Assembly: GCA_964610765.1 (NCBI GenBank)
Contig: CAZSWS010000007.1
Coordinates: forward strand, 1-60,323
Reading direction: 5' to 3'
DNA from: CAZSWS01 sp964610765
GTDB lineage: Bacteria; Bacteroidota; Bacteroidia; Bacteroidales; Tannerellaceae
Length of the DNA: 60,323 bases
Below are positions 26,930-36,409 of this stretch, in pieces. Position 1 is the first letter of the stretch; every line of letters starts with the position of its first letter. The notes beneath the pieces are model-generated. The model had not been told where the DNA came from. It saw only the letters and a list, made by a program, of their open reading frames with translations, and did no database searches. A program made the position numbers and the translations under genes.

Positions 26930-27013
26930 CTCTGTTAGGGGTGCCTTTTAAATTAAGGCTGAGAATATACCCTTGAACCTGATATGTTGTAATTGACATC
27001 GGAGGAAAACGGA
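26930..27013 (+). ncRNA. TPP (THI-box) riboswitch
   Basis: The conserved THI-box core is complete. It has AGGGGTGCC (26937-26945), then GGCTGAGA and ATACCC, then GAACCTGAT. The last part is a short hairpin ending in CATCGGAGGAA, the local form of the usual AGCGTAGGGAA. Spacing between these blocks matches the aptamer. This element binds thiamine pyrophosphate. It faces the methyltransferase gene at 27087 with a terminator between, not a thiamine gene. Confidence 0.93.
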
Positions 27014-27045
27014 AAACTAAAAGCTAAAATATAAGTATTTATTAG

Positions 27046-27080
27046 ACCGTTTCGCTTCTGCGAGGCGGTTTTTTATTTTT
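27046..27080 (+). terminator. Riboswitch expression-platform terminator
   Basis: A 10-bp stem (ACCGTTTCGC and GCGAGGCGGT, two G-U pairs) with the loop TTCT is followed by a T-rich tract ending 6 nt before the methyltransferase ATG. CCGTTT (27047-27052) in the stem can instead pair with AAACGG (27007-27012) at the aptamer's 3' edge. This suggests an antiterminator that ligand binding would remove. Confidence 0.8.
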
Positions 27081-27086
27081 AAGAAG

Positions 27087-27788
27087 ATGATGAAAAGTTT
27101 TGACCAGTATGCCGAGAAGTATGATCAATGGTTTCTCGAAAACAAAAATGTGTTGAATTCAGAAGTGAAGCTAGTAGCTCATTTTTTAGAAAATGCCGGA
27201 CGTGTTTTATCTGTGGGTTGTGGGAGTGGTCTTTTTGAGATGATTCTGAAGAACGAGTATGAAATTGTTGTCCAAGACGGAATAGAGCCCTCAGCTGATA
27301 TGGCTGAAATTGCAGTTAGCCGAGGAATGGATGTTCAAGTTTCAACGGCAGAAGAAGCTGAATTGGAGGCAGAAAGTTATGATACGATTCTTTATAATGG
27401 CTCCCCCTGTTATATAGATGACTTAGAAAAGGCGCTTCGTACGAGCTATCATGCTTTGAAAAAAGGAGGACGAGTTATACTCGTAGATATACCTAAAGAA
27501 AGTTCATATGGATTGCTTTATAATTTGGCTATGTCGGTTGGATCTTGGGATAATCCGTTGTTGCAAGACACTTATCCCCGTAATCCATATCCAATAGAGT
27601 TGGTAAAACAAGCTAATTGGAGAACAACTGCTGAGAAGGTTACTTGTTTGCGTCAGGTAGGATTTGCGGATTTTGAGTATGCTCAAACTTTAACTCGTCA
27701 TCCCATCTATTCGGACAATGTAGTTGAAGAGCCTGTTGAAGGGTATGACAGAGGCGACTATGTAGGAATATGTGGTTATAAAAAATAA
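27087..27788 (+). CDS. Class I SAM-dependent methyltransferase under TPP riboswitch control
   Basis: The 233-residue protein has the Rossmann methyltransferase motifs GRVLSVGCGSGLFE (about residues 38-51), an acidic strand end (VQDGIEPS), and ALKKGGRVILVDIPKE (post-motif III). No membrane segment is seen. The N-terminus FDQYAEKYDQWF resembles UbiE/small-molecule methyltransferases. The substrate is unknown. Its only clue is the TPP riboswitch and terminator directly upstream, which link it to thiamine status. A role in thiamine salvage or in modifying a thiamine analogue is possible but unproven. Confidence 0.8.
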   Translation: MMKSFDQYAEKYDQWFLENKNVLNSEVKLVAHFLENAGRVLSVGCGSGLFEMILKNEYEIVVQDGIEPSADMAEIAVSRGMDVQVSTAEEAELEAESYDTILYNGSPCYIDDLEKALRTSYHALKKGGRVILVDIPKESSYGLLYNLAMSVGSWDNPLLQDTYPRNPYPIELVKQANWRTTAEKVTCLRQVGFADFEYAQTLTRHPIYSDNVVEEPVEGYDRGDYVGICGYKK

Positions 27789-27843
27789 CGAATTTGGGAT
27801 TGAATGTCCAATCATTTCTAGAGGACAAAATGCGTTAATACTC

Positions 27844-27873
27844 TTTGTTCTTATTGGATTAATCTTATCTTTG
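27844..27873 (+). promoter_or_regulatory. Promoter of glgB
   Basis: TATCTTTG (27866-27873) is preceded by TTTG (27844-27847) with an 18-bp spacer, close to the Bacteroidota consensus. The glgB ATG is 29 bp further on. Confidence 0.65.
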
Positions 27874-27901
27874 TTCTTATGTCAAACGAAATGAAGGATA
27901 A

Positions 27902-29923
27902 ATGAAACCGCTTAATCTAATCAAAAATGATCAATGGCTAGCTCCTTATGCTGAAGCAATAGAAGGAAGGTACGACCAGGTGATAGAGAAAGAAAAAAAA
28001 CTGACTAATAAAGGGAAGATAAGTCTAAGTGATTTTGCTACCGGATATTTATACTTCGGTCTTCATTTGGTAGATAATCATTGGGTGTTTAGAGAGTGGG
28101 CTCCTTTTGCGGATGCCATCTATCTGATAGGTACGTTCAATGACTGGAAGAAAGAGGAGGAGTACAGACTAAGAAAAAATAAAAGCGGACAGTGGGATAT
28201 TAAACTTCCGGCTGAAAAACTTCGCCATGGCGACTTGTATAAACTCTGGGTCGAGTGGGAAGGAGGAGCTGGCGAGCGTGTGCCTGCATGGTGTCGTAGA
28301 GTTGTTCAAGATGAACATACGCACATTTTCTCAGCTCAGGTATGGAATCCGGAAGAACCGTTCGTCTTTTCTAAGAAAAAGTTTAAACCCAAAACTTCCC
28401 CCTTATTAATCTATGAGTGCCATATCGGTATGGCTACAGAAGAGGAAAAGGTAGGGACGTATGAAGAGTTTCGGGTGAAAGTGCTTCCGCGAATAGTAAA
28501 AGACGGATATAATGCCATTCAAATCATGGCTATTCAAGAGCATCCGTACTATGGTTCGTTTGGTTATCATGTAAGTAGTTTTTTTGCTCCTTCCTCTCGT
28601 TTTGGTACGCCTGAAGAGTTGAAGCATCTGATTGATGATGCTCATAAGGCAGGAATTACAGTGATTATGGATATTGTGCATAGTCATGCTGTGAAGAATG
28701 AAACAGAAGGGCTTGGTCGATTTGATGGGTCGTATGATTTATATTTTCATTCTGGAGCAAGAAGAGAACATCAGGCTTGGGATTCGCTGACCTTTGATTA
28801 TGGGAAGGATGAGGTGCTTCACTTCTTACTTTCTAACTGCAAATATTGGATGGATGAATTTCAATTTGACGGTTTTCGCTTTGATGGAGTTACCTCTATG
28901 TTGTACTATAGTCATGGATTAGGAGAGTCTTTTACCAATTATGGCGATTACTATAACGGTCATCAGGATCAAGATGCTATCGTTTACCTTACGCTTGCCA
29001 ACAAATTGATTCATGAAGTAAATCCTCATGCCATTACTATTGCTGAAGAAGTGAGTGGTATGCCTGGTCTAGCTGCAAAGATAGAAGATGGCGGCTATGG
29101 ATTTGACTATCGCATGGCCATGAATATTCCTGATTTTTGGATTAAAACGTTGAAAGAAAAAAAGGATGAAGACTGGCATCCTTCAGCTATTTGGTGGGAA
29201 ACAACCAACAGGAGAAGTGATGAAAAAACAATCAGTTATGCCGAAAGTCATGATCAAGCTTTAGTGGGCGATAAAACCATTATATTTTGGCTTATTGATG
29301 CCGATATGTATTGGCATATGCATGTCAATGATAAAAACATGACGGTAGATAGAGGGATGGCTTTGCACAAGATAATTCGATTAGTGACGCTCTCTACTAT
29401 CAATGGAGGCTATCTGAACTTTATGGGAAATGAATTTGGGCATCCTGAATGGGTCGATTTTCCTCGAGAAGGGAATGGCTGGTCATATAAATATGCACGC
29501 AGACAATGGAGTCTGGCAGATAATCCTGATTTAAAATATCACTTTTTAGAACGTTTTGATCAGGCGATGCTAGAACTGGTATCTGGGGTGAGAAACTTCC
29601 AGTCGGGAGTTATCAAAAAGGTGTGGGATAGTGATGCCGACCAAATACTTGCATTTATGCGTAAAGACCTACTTTTTGTCTTTAACTTTAATCCGAAAAA
29701 GTCATTTTCCGGATATGGTTTCTTGACACCTCCGGGAGAGTATGAAGTGGTACTGAACACAGATAGTGAATTGTTTGGAGGGTATGGTTTGAATGATGAT
29801 TCATTGAGGCATTTCACACAATATGACCCACTCTATAAAAAAGAAAAGAAAGAATGGCTTAAACTTTATATACCGGCTCGTTCAGCGTTGGTATTGAGAA
29901 AGGTAACTCCTAAGAAAAAATAA
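27902..29923 (+). CDS. glgB: 1,4-alpha-glucan branching enzyme
   Basis: The enzyme makes alpha-1,6 branches in glycogen. The 673-residue protein has an N-terminal CBM48 (HWVFREWAPFADAIYLIGTFNDW, in part, about residues 60-85) and a GH13 barrel. Catalytic residues visible are Asp328 in FRFDGVTSM, Glu382 in TIAEEVSG, and the downstream AESHDQALVGDK. The sequence style is close to the eukaryotic-like GH13_8 type. The manA gene starts 5 bp after the stop, so both sugar genes probably share a transcript. Confidence 0.94.
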   Translation: MKPLNLIKNDQWLAPYAEAIEGRYDQVIEKEKKLTNKGKISLSDFATGYLYFGLHLVDNHWVFREWAPFADAIYLIGTFNDWKKEEEYRLRKNKSGQWDIKLPAEKLRHGDLYKLWVEWEGGAGERVPAWCRRVVQDEHTHIFSAQVWNPEEPFVFSKKKFKPKTSPLLIYECHIGMATEEEKVGTYEEFRVKVLPRIVKDGYNAIQIMAIQEHPYYGSFGYHVSSFFAPSSRFGTPEELKHLIDDAHKAGITVIMDIVHSHAVKNETEGLGRFDGSYDLYFHSGARREHQAWDSLTFDYGKDEVLHFLLSNCKYWMDEFQFDGFRFDGVTSMLYYSHGLGESFTNYGDYYNGHQDQDAIVYLTLANKLIHEVNPHAITIAEEVSGMPGLAAKIEDGGYGFDYRMAMNIPDFWIKTLKEKKDEDWHPSAIWWETTNRRSDEKTISYAESHDQALVGDKTIIFWLIDADMYWHMHVNDKNMTVDRGMALHKIIRLVTLSTINGGYLNFMGNEFGHPEWVDFPREGNGWSYKYARRQWSLADNPDLKYHFLERFDQAMLELVSGVRNFQSGVIKKVWDSDADQILAFMRKDLLFVFNFNPKKSFSGYGFLTPPGEYEVVLNTDSELFGGYGLNDDSLRHFTQYDPLYKKEKKEWLKLYIPARSALVLRKVTPKKK

Positions 29924-29927
29924 AACG

Positions 29928-30905
29928 ATGTTGTATCCTATTTTATTCGAACCACTTTTAAAGAAGGTTATTTGGGGTGGTTCAGATATATGTTCTTATA
30001 AAGGTATTAGCCCGGTACAAGACGAAATTGGTGAAAGTTGGGAAGTGTCTCATGTGGACGATAATTTTTCAGTTGTAGCTAATGGCTCGTTAAAAGGGAA
30101 AAGCTTAGATGAACTGATTAAAGCTTTTGGCTCTCGTCTTTCTGGAAAGAAGGTGATGGAACGATTTGGAGAGCGATTTCCGCTATTGATTAAGTTTATA
30201 GATGCAAAACAGAATTTGTCTATTCAGGTGCATCCGGATGATGAATTGGCCATGAAGCGACACCAGTCGTTTGGTAAAACCGAAATGTGGTATGTGGTGA
30301 AAGCATCTCCCGAAGCCTCTTTGTATTGTGGGTTTTCTAAACCCATAGATAAAGAAGAGTATGTAAGCCGTATCGCTGACGATACGATTATGGAGGTGAT
30401 GCGTGAATATCCGGTCAAAGAAGGTGATGTGTTCTTTTTGCCTGCCGGAAGGGTGCATGCTATATGTTCAGGTTGCTTTATCGCGGAAATACAACAAACT
30501 AGTAATATCACTTATCGTATTTACGACTATAAGCGTAAAGATGCTGAAGGAAATGAGCGACAATTGCATACAGAAGAGTCAATTGATGCCATTGATTATA
30601 CGTATATACCGGATGCGCGGACGCAATATGTGGAGAAAAGAAATGAATCGGTAGAACTGGTTGATTCGGCTTATTTCACTACAAGCTTGTTATTGTTAGA
30701 CGAAGCAAAGACTTTTCATCCGGCATTATTAGATTCTTTTATGATTTTTATTTGTTTAGAAGGAACAGCTACGCTTGAAGATACCAATGGAAATAGTCTG
30801 GTTGTTCATCAAGGGCAAACCGTATTAGTGCCAGCTGAAGTTCATGAGGTAAGACTTATACCAACGGCGAGTGCGCGACTGCTGGAAACGCATATACATG
30901 TCTAA
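29928..30905 (+). CDS. manA: Mannose-6-phosphate isomerase, class I
   Basis: The 325-residue cupin enzyme interconverts mannose-6-phosphate and fructose-6-phosphate. The zinc-site motif QVHPDDELA (about residue 99) and KTEMWYV are present, and FLPAGRVHAICSG carries the later histidine ligand. The short length matches the class I subgroup of Firmicutes and Bacteroidota. It sits directly behind glgB. Confidence 0.92.
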   Translation: MLYPILFEPLLKKVIWGGSDICSYKGISPVQDEIGESWEVSHVDDNFSVVANGSLKGKSLDELIKAFGSRLSGKKVMERFGERFPLLIKFIDAKQNLSIQVHPDDELAMKRHQSFGKTEMWYVVKASPEASLYCGFSKPIDKEEYVSRIADDTIMEVMREYPVKEGDVFFLPAGRVHAICSGCFIAEIQQTSNITYRIYDYKRKDAEGNERQLHTEESIDAIDYTYIPDARTQYVEKRNESVELVDSAYFTTSLLLLDEAKTFHPALLDSFMIFICLEGTATLEDTNGNSLVVHQGQTVLVPAEVHEVRLIPTASARLLETHIHV

Positions 30906-30946
30906 AAAAGAGAGAATGCGAGTTCACAGATTAATTAATTAAAAAC

Positions 30947-32893
30947 ATGATTTCAATCGAAGGATTAGGAGTATCGTTTGGAGGAACTGTACTCTTTGAC
31001 CATATTTCATTTGTATTAAACAAGAAAGAACGCATAGCTTTAGTGGGCAAGAACGGAGCGGGAAAATCTACGCTGCTAAAGATTCTTGCCGGTATTCAAC
31101 AACCTACAACAGGTGTAGTGAGTTTGCCAAAAGAGGTGACGATAGGATATTTGCCTCAGCAGATGGAGCTTAACGATACGGGAACCGTTCGGGAGGAAGC
31201 AGAAAAAGCTTTTGACCACCTGCATCAGATAGAACGAAAAATTGAAGCAATCAATGTTGAGCTTACTGAGCGTACGGATTATGAATCGGATGCTTATCAT
31301 GAGCTGATAGATAAACTTACGCATCAAACGGAACTTCTACAGATGTTGGGTGGAAGTAACTATCAGGCAGAATTAGAGCGAACTTTGCTAGGGCTTGGTT
31401 TTGAACGTGAAGACTTTGAACGAAAAACGACAGAGTTTAGCGGTGGGTGGCGTATGCGTATTGAACTTGCAAAACTCATACTCAGACGACCGGATGTGCT
31501 GTTGCTGGATGAGCCGACTAACCATTTGGATATTGAATCAATTCAATGGTTAGAAAATTTTATGCTTACACGCGCCAATGCCGTAGTCTTGGTGTCGCAC
31601 GACCGTGCCTTTTTAGATAATACTACCACACGAACGATTGAAATAGAGTTAGGTAAGATATATGACTACAAAACTACATATTCGCATTATGTAGAGTTGA
31701 GAAAAGAACGCCGTGAGCAACAGCTCAGAGCGTATGAAAACCAACAAAAGAAATTGGCAGATACAGAAGCTTTTATTGAACGATTTCGTTATAAAGCGAC
31801 AAAAGCTGTGCAAGTGCAGTCAAGGATTAAACAGCTGGAAAAAATAGATTTAATAGAAGTAGATGATGTGGATAATTCTGCCTTACACTTGAAGTTTCCT
31901 CCGGCTCCTCGTTCGGGGTCATATCCGGTTATTGCTGAAGGACTCAGTAAGCGTTATGGCGAGCATTTGGTATTTGCAGAGGCCACCTTTACTATCAACA
32001 GAGGTGAAAAGGTTGCATTTGTAGGTAGAAATGGTGAAGGAAAATCGACTTTAGTTAAATGTATCATGGATGAAGTGGACTATTCCGGTAAACTTCAGCT
32101 GGGGCATAATGTAAAGATTGGTTATTTTGCTCAAAACCAAGCCTCCTTACTGGATGAGAATTTGACTGTTTTTGAAACAATCGACTATGTAGCAGTTGGA
32201 GATGTTCGCACCAAAATACGTGACATCCTAGGCGCTTTTATGTTTGGGGGGGAAGCTTCTGATAAAAAAGTGCAAGTCTTGTCGGGTGGTGAGCGTAGTC
32301 GTCTGGCTATGATACGTTTGTTGCTTGAGCCGGTTAATTTACTGATTTTAGATGAGCCGACGAATCATTTGGATATGCGAACAAAAGAAATATTGAAAGA
32401 AGCCATAAAATCTTTTGACGGTACGGCAATCATCGTTTCACATGACCGCTCGTTTATGGATGGATTAGTGACTAAAGTTTATGAGTTCAAGAATCAGCGT
32501 GTCATTGAACATTTGGGAGGGATCTATGAGTATTTGCAAAAGAGAAAAATAGAAGACCTGACAGAGTTAGAGCGAAGTGCGGTGAGTGATGCGGTTAATG
32601 ATGATGAGGTTAAGACTGAAACTATGAAATCCGGGAAACGCTCTTATGAAGAGCAAAAGGAATACACCCGGCAGTTGCGAAAATTTGAACGGGGCATTGA
32701 GCAGGCTGAAAAGAAAATTGCAGAGCTAGAGAAGAAAGTCGCTGAAATGGAAAAGAAAATGGCTGTAGCGGGTAGTGATTTTGATGCTGAGCTTTATGAG
32801 CAGCATGGGGCGTCTAAACAGAAAATCGCGGAGCTTTCCGACCATTGGCTTACGTTGACCCTCGAAAAGGAAGCTTTTGAAGCTGAGAATTGA
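30947..32893 (+). CDS. ABC-F family ATPase (Uup/YfmR-like)
   Basis: The 648-residue soluble protein has two ABC domains and no membrane segment. Walker A motifs are GKNGAGKST and GRNGEGKST, and the signatures are FSGGWRMRIELA and LSGGERSRLAMIR. Walker B is LLLDEPTNHLDI in the first half and LILDEPTNHLDM in the second. The linker between the domains is rich in charged residues. A C-terminal coiled coil (EQAEKKIAELEKKVAEMEKK) resembles the Uup DNA-binding tail. ABC-F proteins act on ribosomes, or in Uup's case also on DNA. The exact subgroup is uncertain. Confidence 0.9.
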   Translation: MISIEGLGVSFGGTVLFDHISFVLNKKERIALVGKNGAGKSTLLKILAGIQQPTTGVVSLPKEVTIGYLPQQMELNDTGTVREEAEKAFDHLHQIERKIEAINVELTERTDYESDAYHELIDKLTHQTELLQMLGGSNYQAELERTLLGLGFEREDFERKTTEFSGGWRMRIELAKLILRRPDVLLLDEPTNHLDIESIQWLENFMLTRANAVVLVSHDRAFLDNTTTRTIEIELGKIYDYKTTYSHYVELRKERREQQLRAYENQQKKLADTEAFIERFRYKATKAVQVQSRIKQLEKIDLIEVDDVDNSALHLKFPPAPRSGSYPVIAEGLSKRYGEHLVFAEATFTINRGEKVAFVGRNGEGKSTLVKCIMDEVDYSGKLQLGHNVKIGYFAQNQASLLDENLTVFETIDYVAVGDVRTKIRDILGAFMFGGEASDKKVQVLSGGERSRLAMIRLLLEPVNLLILDEPTNHLDMRTKEILKEAIKSFDGTAIIVSHDRSFMDGLVTKVYEFKNQRVIEHLGGIYEYLQKRKIEDLTELERSAVSDAVNDDEVKTETMKSGKRSYEEQKEYTRQLRKFERGIEQAEKKIAELEKKVAEMEKKMAVAGSDFDAELYEQHGASKQKIAELSDHWLTLTLEKEAFEAEN

Positions 32894-33060
32894 AGCTTTG
32901 ATATTTTAGATAACCTCATTAAGAAAAAAATCTAGTCTTTAACATCTTGTATGCATGCTGATTCAGTGCTTTATTTGTGGTTTCTTGCAGTTACTAATCG
33001 AATCCGGCATTTGTGTGGAAAACTTGAGGTAACTAGTTCTTATCTATACATTTTATTCAT

Positions 33061-33068
33061 TATATTTG
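33061..33068 (+). promoter_or_regulatory. Putative -7 promoter box of the NagB/PIG-L fusion gene
   Basis: TATATTTG fits TAnnTTTG, 30 bp before the ATG at 33099. Confidence 0.5.
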
Positions 33069-33098
33069 TAGCTTAACAAATATAATAATGCTGTAGAC

Positions 33099-35084
33099 AT
33101 GAGAAATAATCTAAGCTCTCAAATTAAGCTAACAAGTATTCCGGATCGTTTTATTCATCCGGACAATGCGTATGAGCAGTCGGTGATTACTCAATTTGAG
33201 AAAATTCCGGCTTTCCTGTTTGAAACGATTGATGAGGGTTCAGCTTCTATTGCAGAAGAACTTGCTGCGAAAATTAAAGAAGCTCAAAATGAAAATCGGA
33301 CTTTTGCATTGGCATTGCCCGGTGGTCGATCTCCTCAGAACGTATTTAAGGAGTTGATTCGCTTGCATAAGCAAGAAAACCTAAGCTTCAAGAATGTAGT
33401 TGTGTTTTTAGTATATGAGTTCTACCCTATCACATCAGCAACATTCTCTAATCTAGAACAACTCAAAGACGCCTTCTTTAACCATGTAGATATTGATGAG
33501 AAAAACATCTATTATCCGGATGGTTCTATGGATAAAAAAGACATATTAACTTTCTGTCGTCAGTACGAAGACCAAATTGAAAAAGTGGGAGGACTTGATT
33601 ATATCCTCTTAGGAATAGGTCATGCTGGTAATATTGGTTTTAATGGTCCGGGAGCAAATCCAAGTACACGGACGCATTTAAGCTTATTGGACAGTGACTC
33701 TCGCAAAGAAGCGTCACGCACTTTTAAATCGTTAGATGATGTGCCATTAAGTGTAATAACTATGGGGCTTTCTACGATATTGAAATCGAAGAACATCATC
33801 CTAATGGCTTGGGGGGAAAGCAAATCAAATATAATTGCAGAGGTTATTGAAGACAATATGAGAGATTCAATGCCGGCAAGCTTTTTGCAAGCGCATAATG
33901 GAGCTCGTGTGTTTTTAGACCTATCAGCCGGGTCACAGCTAACAAGATTGAGCCATCCTTGGTTAGTTTCTTCAAATGAATGGGATAACAAGTTGATTCG
34001 CCGTGCAATTGTATGGCTTTGTCAAATCACCGGTAAGCCTATCTTGAAATTGACAAATAAAGACTATAGTGAAAACGGATTGACAGAACTACTTGCTCTT
34101 TATGGTTCGGCATATAATGTGAATATTAAGATATTCAACGATATTCAACACACGATTACGGGCTGGCCGGGTGGTAAACCCAATGCAGATGATTCTAAAC
34201 GTCCGGAAAGGGCAGCACCGTATCCGAAGAAAATAATTGTATTCAGTCCACACCCGGATGATGACGTTATCTCTATGGGAGGTACTTTACATCGTTTATG
34301 CGTACAAGATCATGATGTTCATGTGGCTTATCAAGTGTCGGGTAATATCGCTGTAGGTGACGAAGAAGTGGTTCGTTATTGTGAATACCTCAGGGACGTT
34401 TCTGAAAAATATTCTCCCAATGATAGCACACTGAAAGATAAAGCTGAAAGAATTATTGAATATCTGAATAACAAGAGTGGTAATCAAGGTCCTGAACATC
34501 CAGATGTGTTGTTTATGAAAGGAACTATCCGTCGCGAAGAGGCCAGAAATGCAGCTCGCTACTCAGGTGTGAAGAATGAGAATATTCATTTCTTAGATTT
34601 GCCTTTTTATGAAACAGGCATGGTTAAGAAAAACGATTTAAGCCAGGCAGATGTCGATATCGTAAAAGAACTTATCATACGTATTAAACCTGATTCTATG
34701 TTTGTGGCTGGTGACTTAGCTGACCCACATGGAACTCATAAAGTATGTTTAGATGCTATCTTGGCGGCTGTTGATGAAATGAAAGATGAAGAATGGATTC
34801 AAAATTGTCGCATATGGATGTATAGAGGAGCTTGGGCAGAGTGGGAGATGGACCATATTGAAATGGCTGTTCCAATCAGCCCGGAAGAACTGCGTCATAA
34901 AAGAAATGCCATATTGAAGCATCAATCACAAGCTGAGAGTGCTCCTTTCTTAGGTGATGACGAGCGATTGTTCTGGCAACGTGCAGAAGATCGTAACCGT
35001 GCTACAGCCGATTTATATAATCAATTAGGTTTGGCATCGTATGAAGCAATTGAAGCATTTGTTCAATATAAGATTATTCCTTGA
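33099..35084 (+). CDS. NagB-like domain fused to PIG-L/LmbE deacetylase domain
   Basis: The 661-residue fusion protein has an N-terminal glucosamine-6-phosphate deaminase fold (about 40-290) and a C-terminal PIG-L deacetylase domain (about 375-640). The deacetylase metal motif is complete: SPHPDDDVISMGG near residue 383 and ADPHGTHK near 546. In the NagB half, the canonical catalytic motif GIGxDGHIAFNEPG reads GIGHAGNIGFNGPG, and the usual MDEY reads VYEF. The usual acid/base residues are therefore absent. The deacetylase is likely active, perhaps on N-acetylglucosamine derivatives, while the NagB half may only bind substrate. Automatic annotation as NagB would mislead. Confidence 0.85.
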   Translation: MRNNLSSQIKLTSIPDRFIHPDNAYEQSVITQFEKIPAFLFETIDEGSASIAEELAAKIKEAQNENRTFALALPGGRSPQNVFKELIRLHKQENLSFKNVVVFLVYEFYPITSATFSNLEQLKDAFFNHVDIDEKNIYYPDGSMDKKDILTFCRQYEDQIEKVGGLDYILLGIGHAGNIGFNGPGANPSTRTHLSLLDSDSRKEASRTFKSLDDVPLSVITMGLSTILKSKNIILMAWGESKSNIIAEVIEDNMRDSMPASFLQAHNGARVFLDLSAGSQLTRLSHPWLVSSNEWDNKLIRRAIVWLCQITGKPILKLTNKDYSENGLTELLALYGSAYNVNIKIFNDIQHTITGWPGGKPNADDSKRPERAAPYPKKIIVFSPHPDDDVISMGGTLHRLCVQDHDVHVAYQVSGNIAVGDEEVVRYCEYLRDVSEKYSPNDSTLKDKAERIIEYLNNKSGNQGPEHPDVLFMKGTIRREEARNAARYSGVKNENIHFLDLPFYETGMVKKNDLSQADVDIVKELIIRIKPDSMFVAGDLADPHGTHKVCLDAILAAVDEMKDEEWIQNCRIWMYRGAWAEWEMDHIEMAVPISPEELRHKRNAILKHQSQAESAPFLGDDERLFWQRAEDRNRATADLYNQLGLASYEAIEAFVQYKIIP

Positions 35085-35126
35085 TAGGATAATCTTGAAC
35101 TTAATGATATCATAAACTATTTAACT

Positions 35127-35165
35127 CCATAGAGTAATCTATTTGAGATTGCTCTATGGATCTTT
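35127..35165 (+). terminator. Terminator after the NagB/PIG-L fusion gene
   Basis: A 14-bp stem (CCATAGAGTAATCT and its complement, one G-U pair) has a 5-nt loop and is followed by ATCTTTTC. Confidence 0.75.
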
Positions 35166-35187
35166 TCACCCTTACAACTAACCTGCT

Positions 35188-36258
35188 ATGAGAAAATTAC
35201 TATTCCTTCCTATTTTATGCTCTTTCATTGTATTAAATACTTGGGGACAAAAACAACCTGTAATGGTTGAGAAAACAGAATCGGGATCATCTTCATTTAT
35301 CCTTTTTCCGGATCCTCAGAGTTATTCCAAATTTGATGTTAATCAGCCTCTTTTTGAATTGATGACAGCTTGGTGTGCAAATAATGTTGAAAAACTGAAT
35401 ATTCAAGCAGTGTTATGTACAGGAGATTTGGTTGAACAGAATGATCGTCCAGTGGCTGATGGTATAAATGGTAATCAGTCAAGTACTAAGCAATGGCAGA
35501 GCGTCTCTAAAGCATTTGAGCGCTTGGATCATGTAGTTCCTTATATTTTATGTACGGGCAATCATGATTATGGATATGTGAGTGCCGAGAATCGGATGAG
35601 CCGATTTTCGGAATATTTCCAACCGGAGCGTAACAATAAATGGGATAAAAGTCTCGTTAGTGTAGAAAAGAATTGGGAAGGAAAGCATACGCTGGAAAAT
35701 GCGGCTTATGAGTTCAAACTTGATCATTGGGGAGATATGCTGGTTATTTCTCTTGAATTTGCTCCACGTGATGAAGTGTTGGATTGGGCTAAAAAGCTAG
35801 CAGACTCAGATAAATACAAAAATCATCGGATTATTATTCTTACCCACTCTTACCTAACTATTGGTGCTAAGCATATTGAAAAGGAAGGCTATAAAGTGAC
35901 TCCTGCAAATTATGGAAAAACTATTTGGGAGCGTTTAGTATATCCTACACCTAATATTTGCATGGTACTTTGCGGTCACTCCTGTAGAATAGGAACTATT
36001 GAGGAAACAGTAAGTTTTAGAACGGACAAGAATGAAGCCGGAAAAGATATACCTCAAATGATGTTTAATGCTCAAACAGCCGATGGCTCATGGCATGGGA
36101 ATGGTGGTGACGGTTGGTTGAGGATTTTAGAGTTTTTACCGGATGGTAAAACCGTTCAAGTTCGAACTTTCTCTCCATTGTTTGCCATATCTCCTACAAC
36201 AGCTCAGCATGCATGGAGAACTGAATCGTATGACGAATTTCGCTTTGAAATAAAATAA
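35188..36258 (+). CDS. Secreted calcineurin-like metallophosphatase
   Basis: A signal peptide (LLFLPILCSFIVLNTWGQ) precedes a 335-residue metallophosphoesterase domain. Metal motifs are FPDPQSY, CTGDLVEQND (about residue 77) and CTGNHDYGY (about 120), then LTHSYL and LCGHSCR. The family is common in Bacteroidota envelopes, usually without known substrate. The gene stands between a terminator and the lut operon, so context gives no clue. Confidence 0.82.
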   Translation: MRKLLFLPILCSFIVLNTWGQKQPVMVEKTESGSSSFILFPDPQSYSKFDVNQPLFELMTAWCANNVEKLNIQAVLCTGDLVEQNDRPVADGINGNQSSTKQWQSVSKAFERLDHVVPYILCTGNHDYGYVSAENRMSRFSEYFQPERNNKWDKSLVSVEKNWEGKHTLENAAYEFKLDHWGDMLVISLEFAPRDEVLDWAKKLADSDKYKNHRIIILTHSYLTIGAKHIEKEGYKVTPANYGKTIWERLVYPTPNICMVLCGHSCRIGTIEETVSFRTDKNEAGKDIPQMMFNAQTADGSWHGNGGDGWLRILEFLPDGKTVQVRTFSPLFAISPTTAQHAWRTESYDEFRFEIK

Positions 36259-36409
36259 TTTATTATAGCTGTTCCATGTGTTTCTGAAAAGTAAGGTGAA
36301 AACTAACTTTACGTATTCAGGGGATATGTTGGATAGTTATCGATTATGAAATAAGAAGAACAGATGCCGCAAAGACAGGCTGTTTTCAGAACTTTAAACT
36401 AATGAATAA

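Noticed and set aside
33599..33660. Sequencing error as the cause of the altered NagB motif
   Set aside because: Several separate residues differ (Asp, His, Glu and the MDEY motif) with the frame intact, and similar changes occur in the fused family as I remember it.
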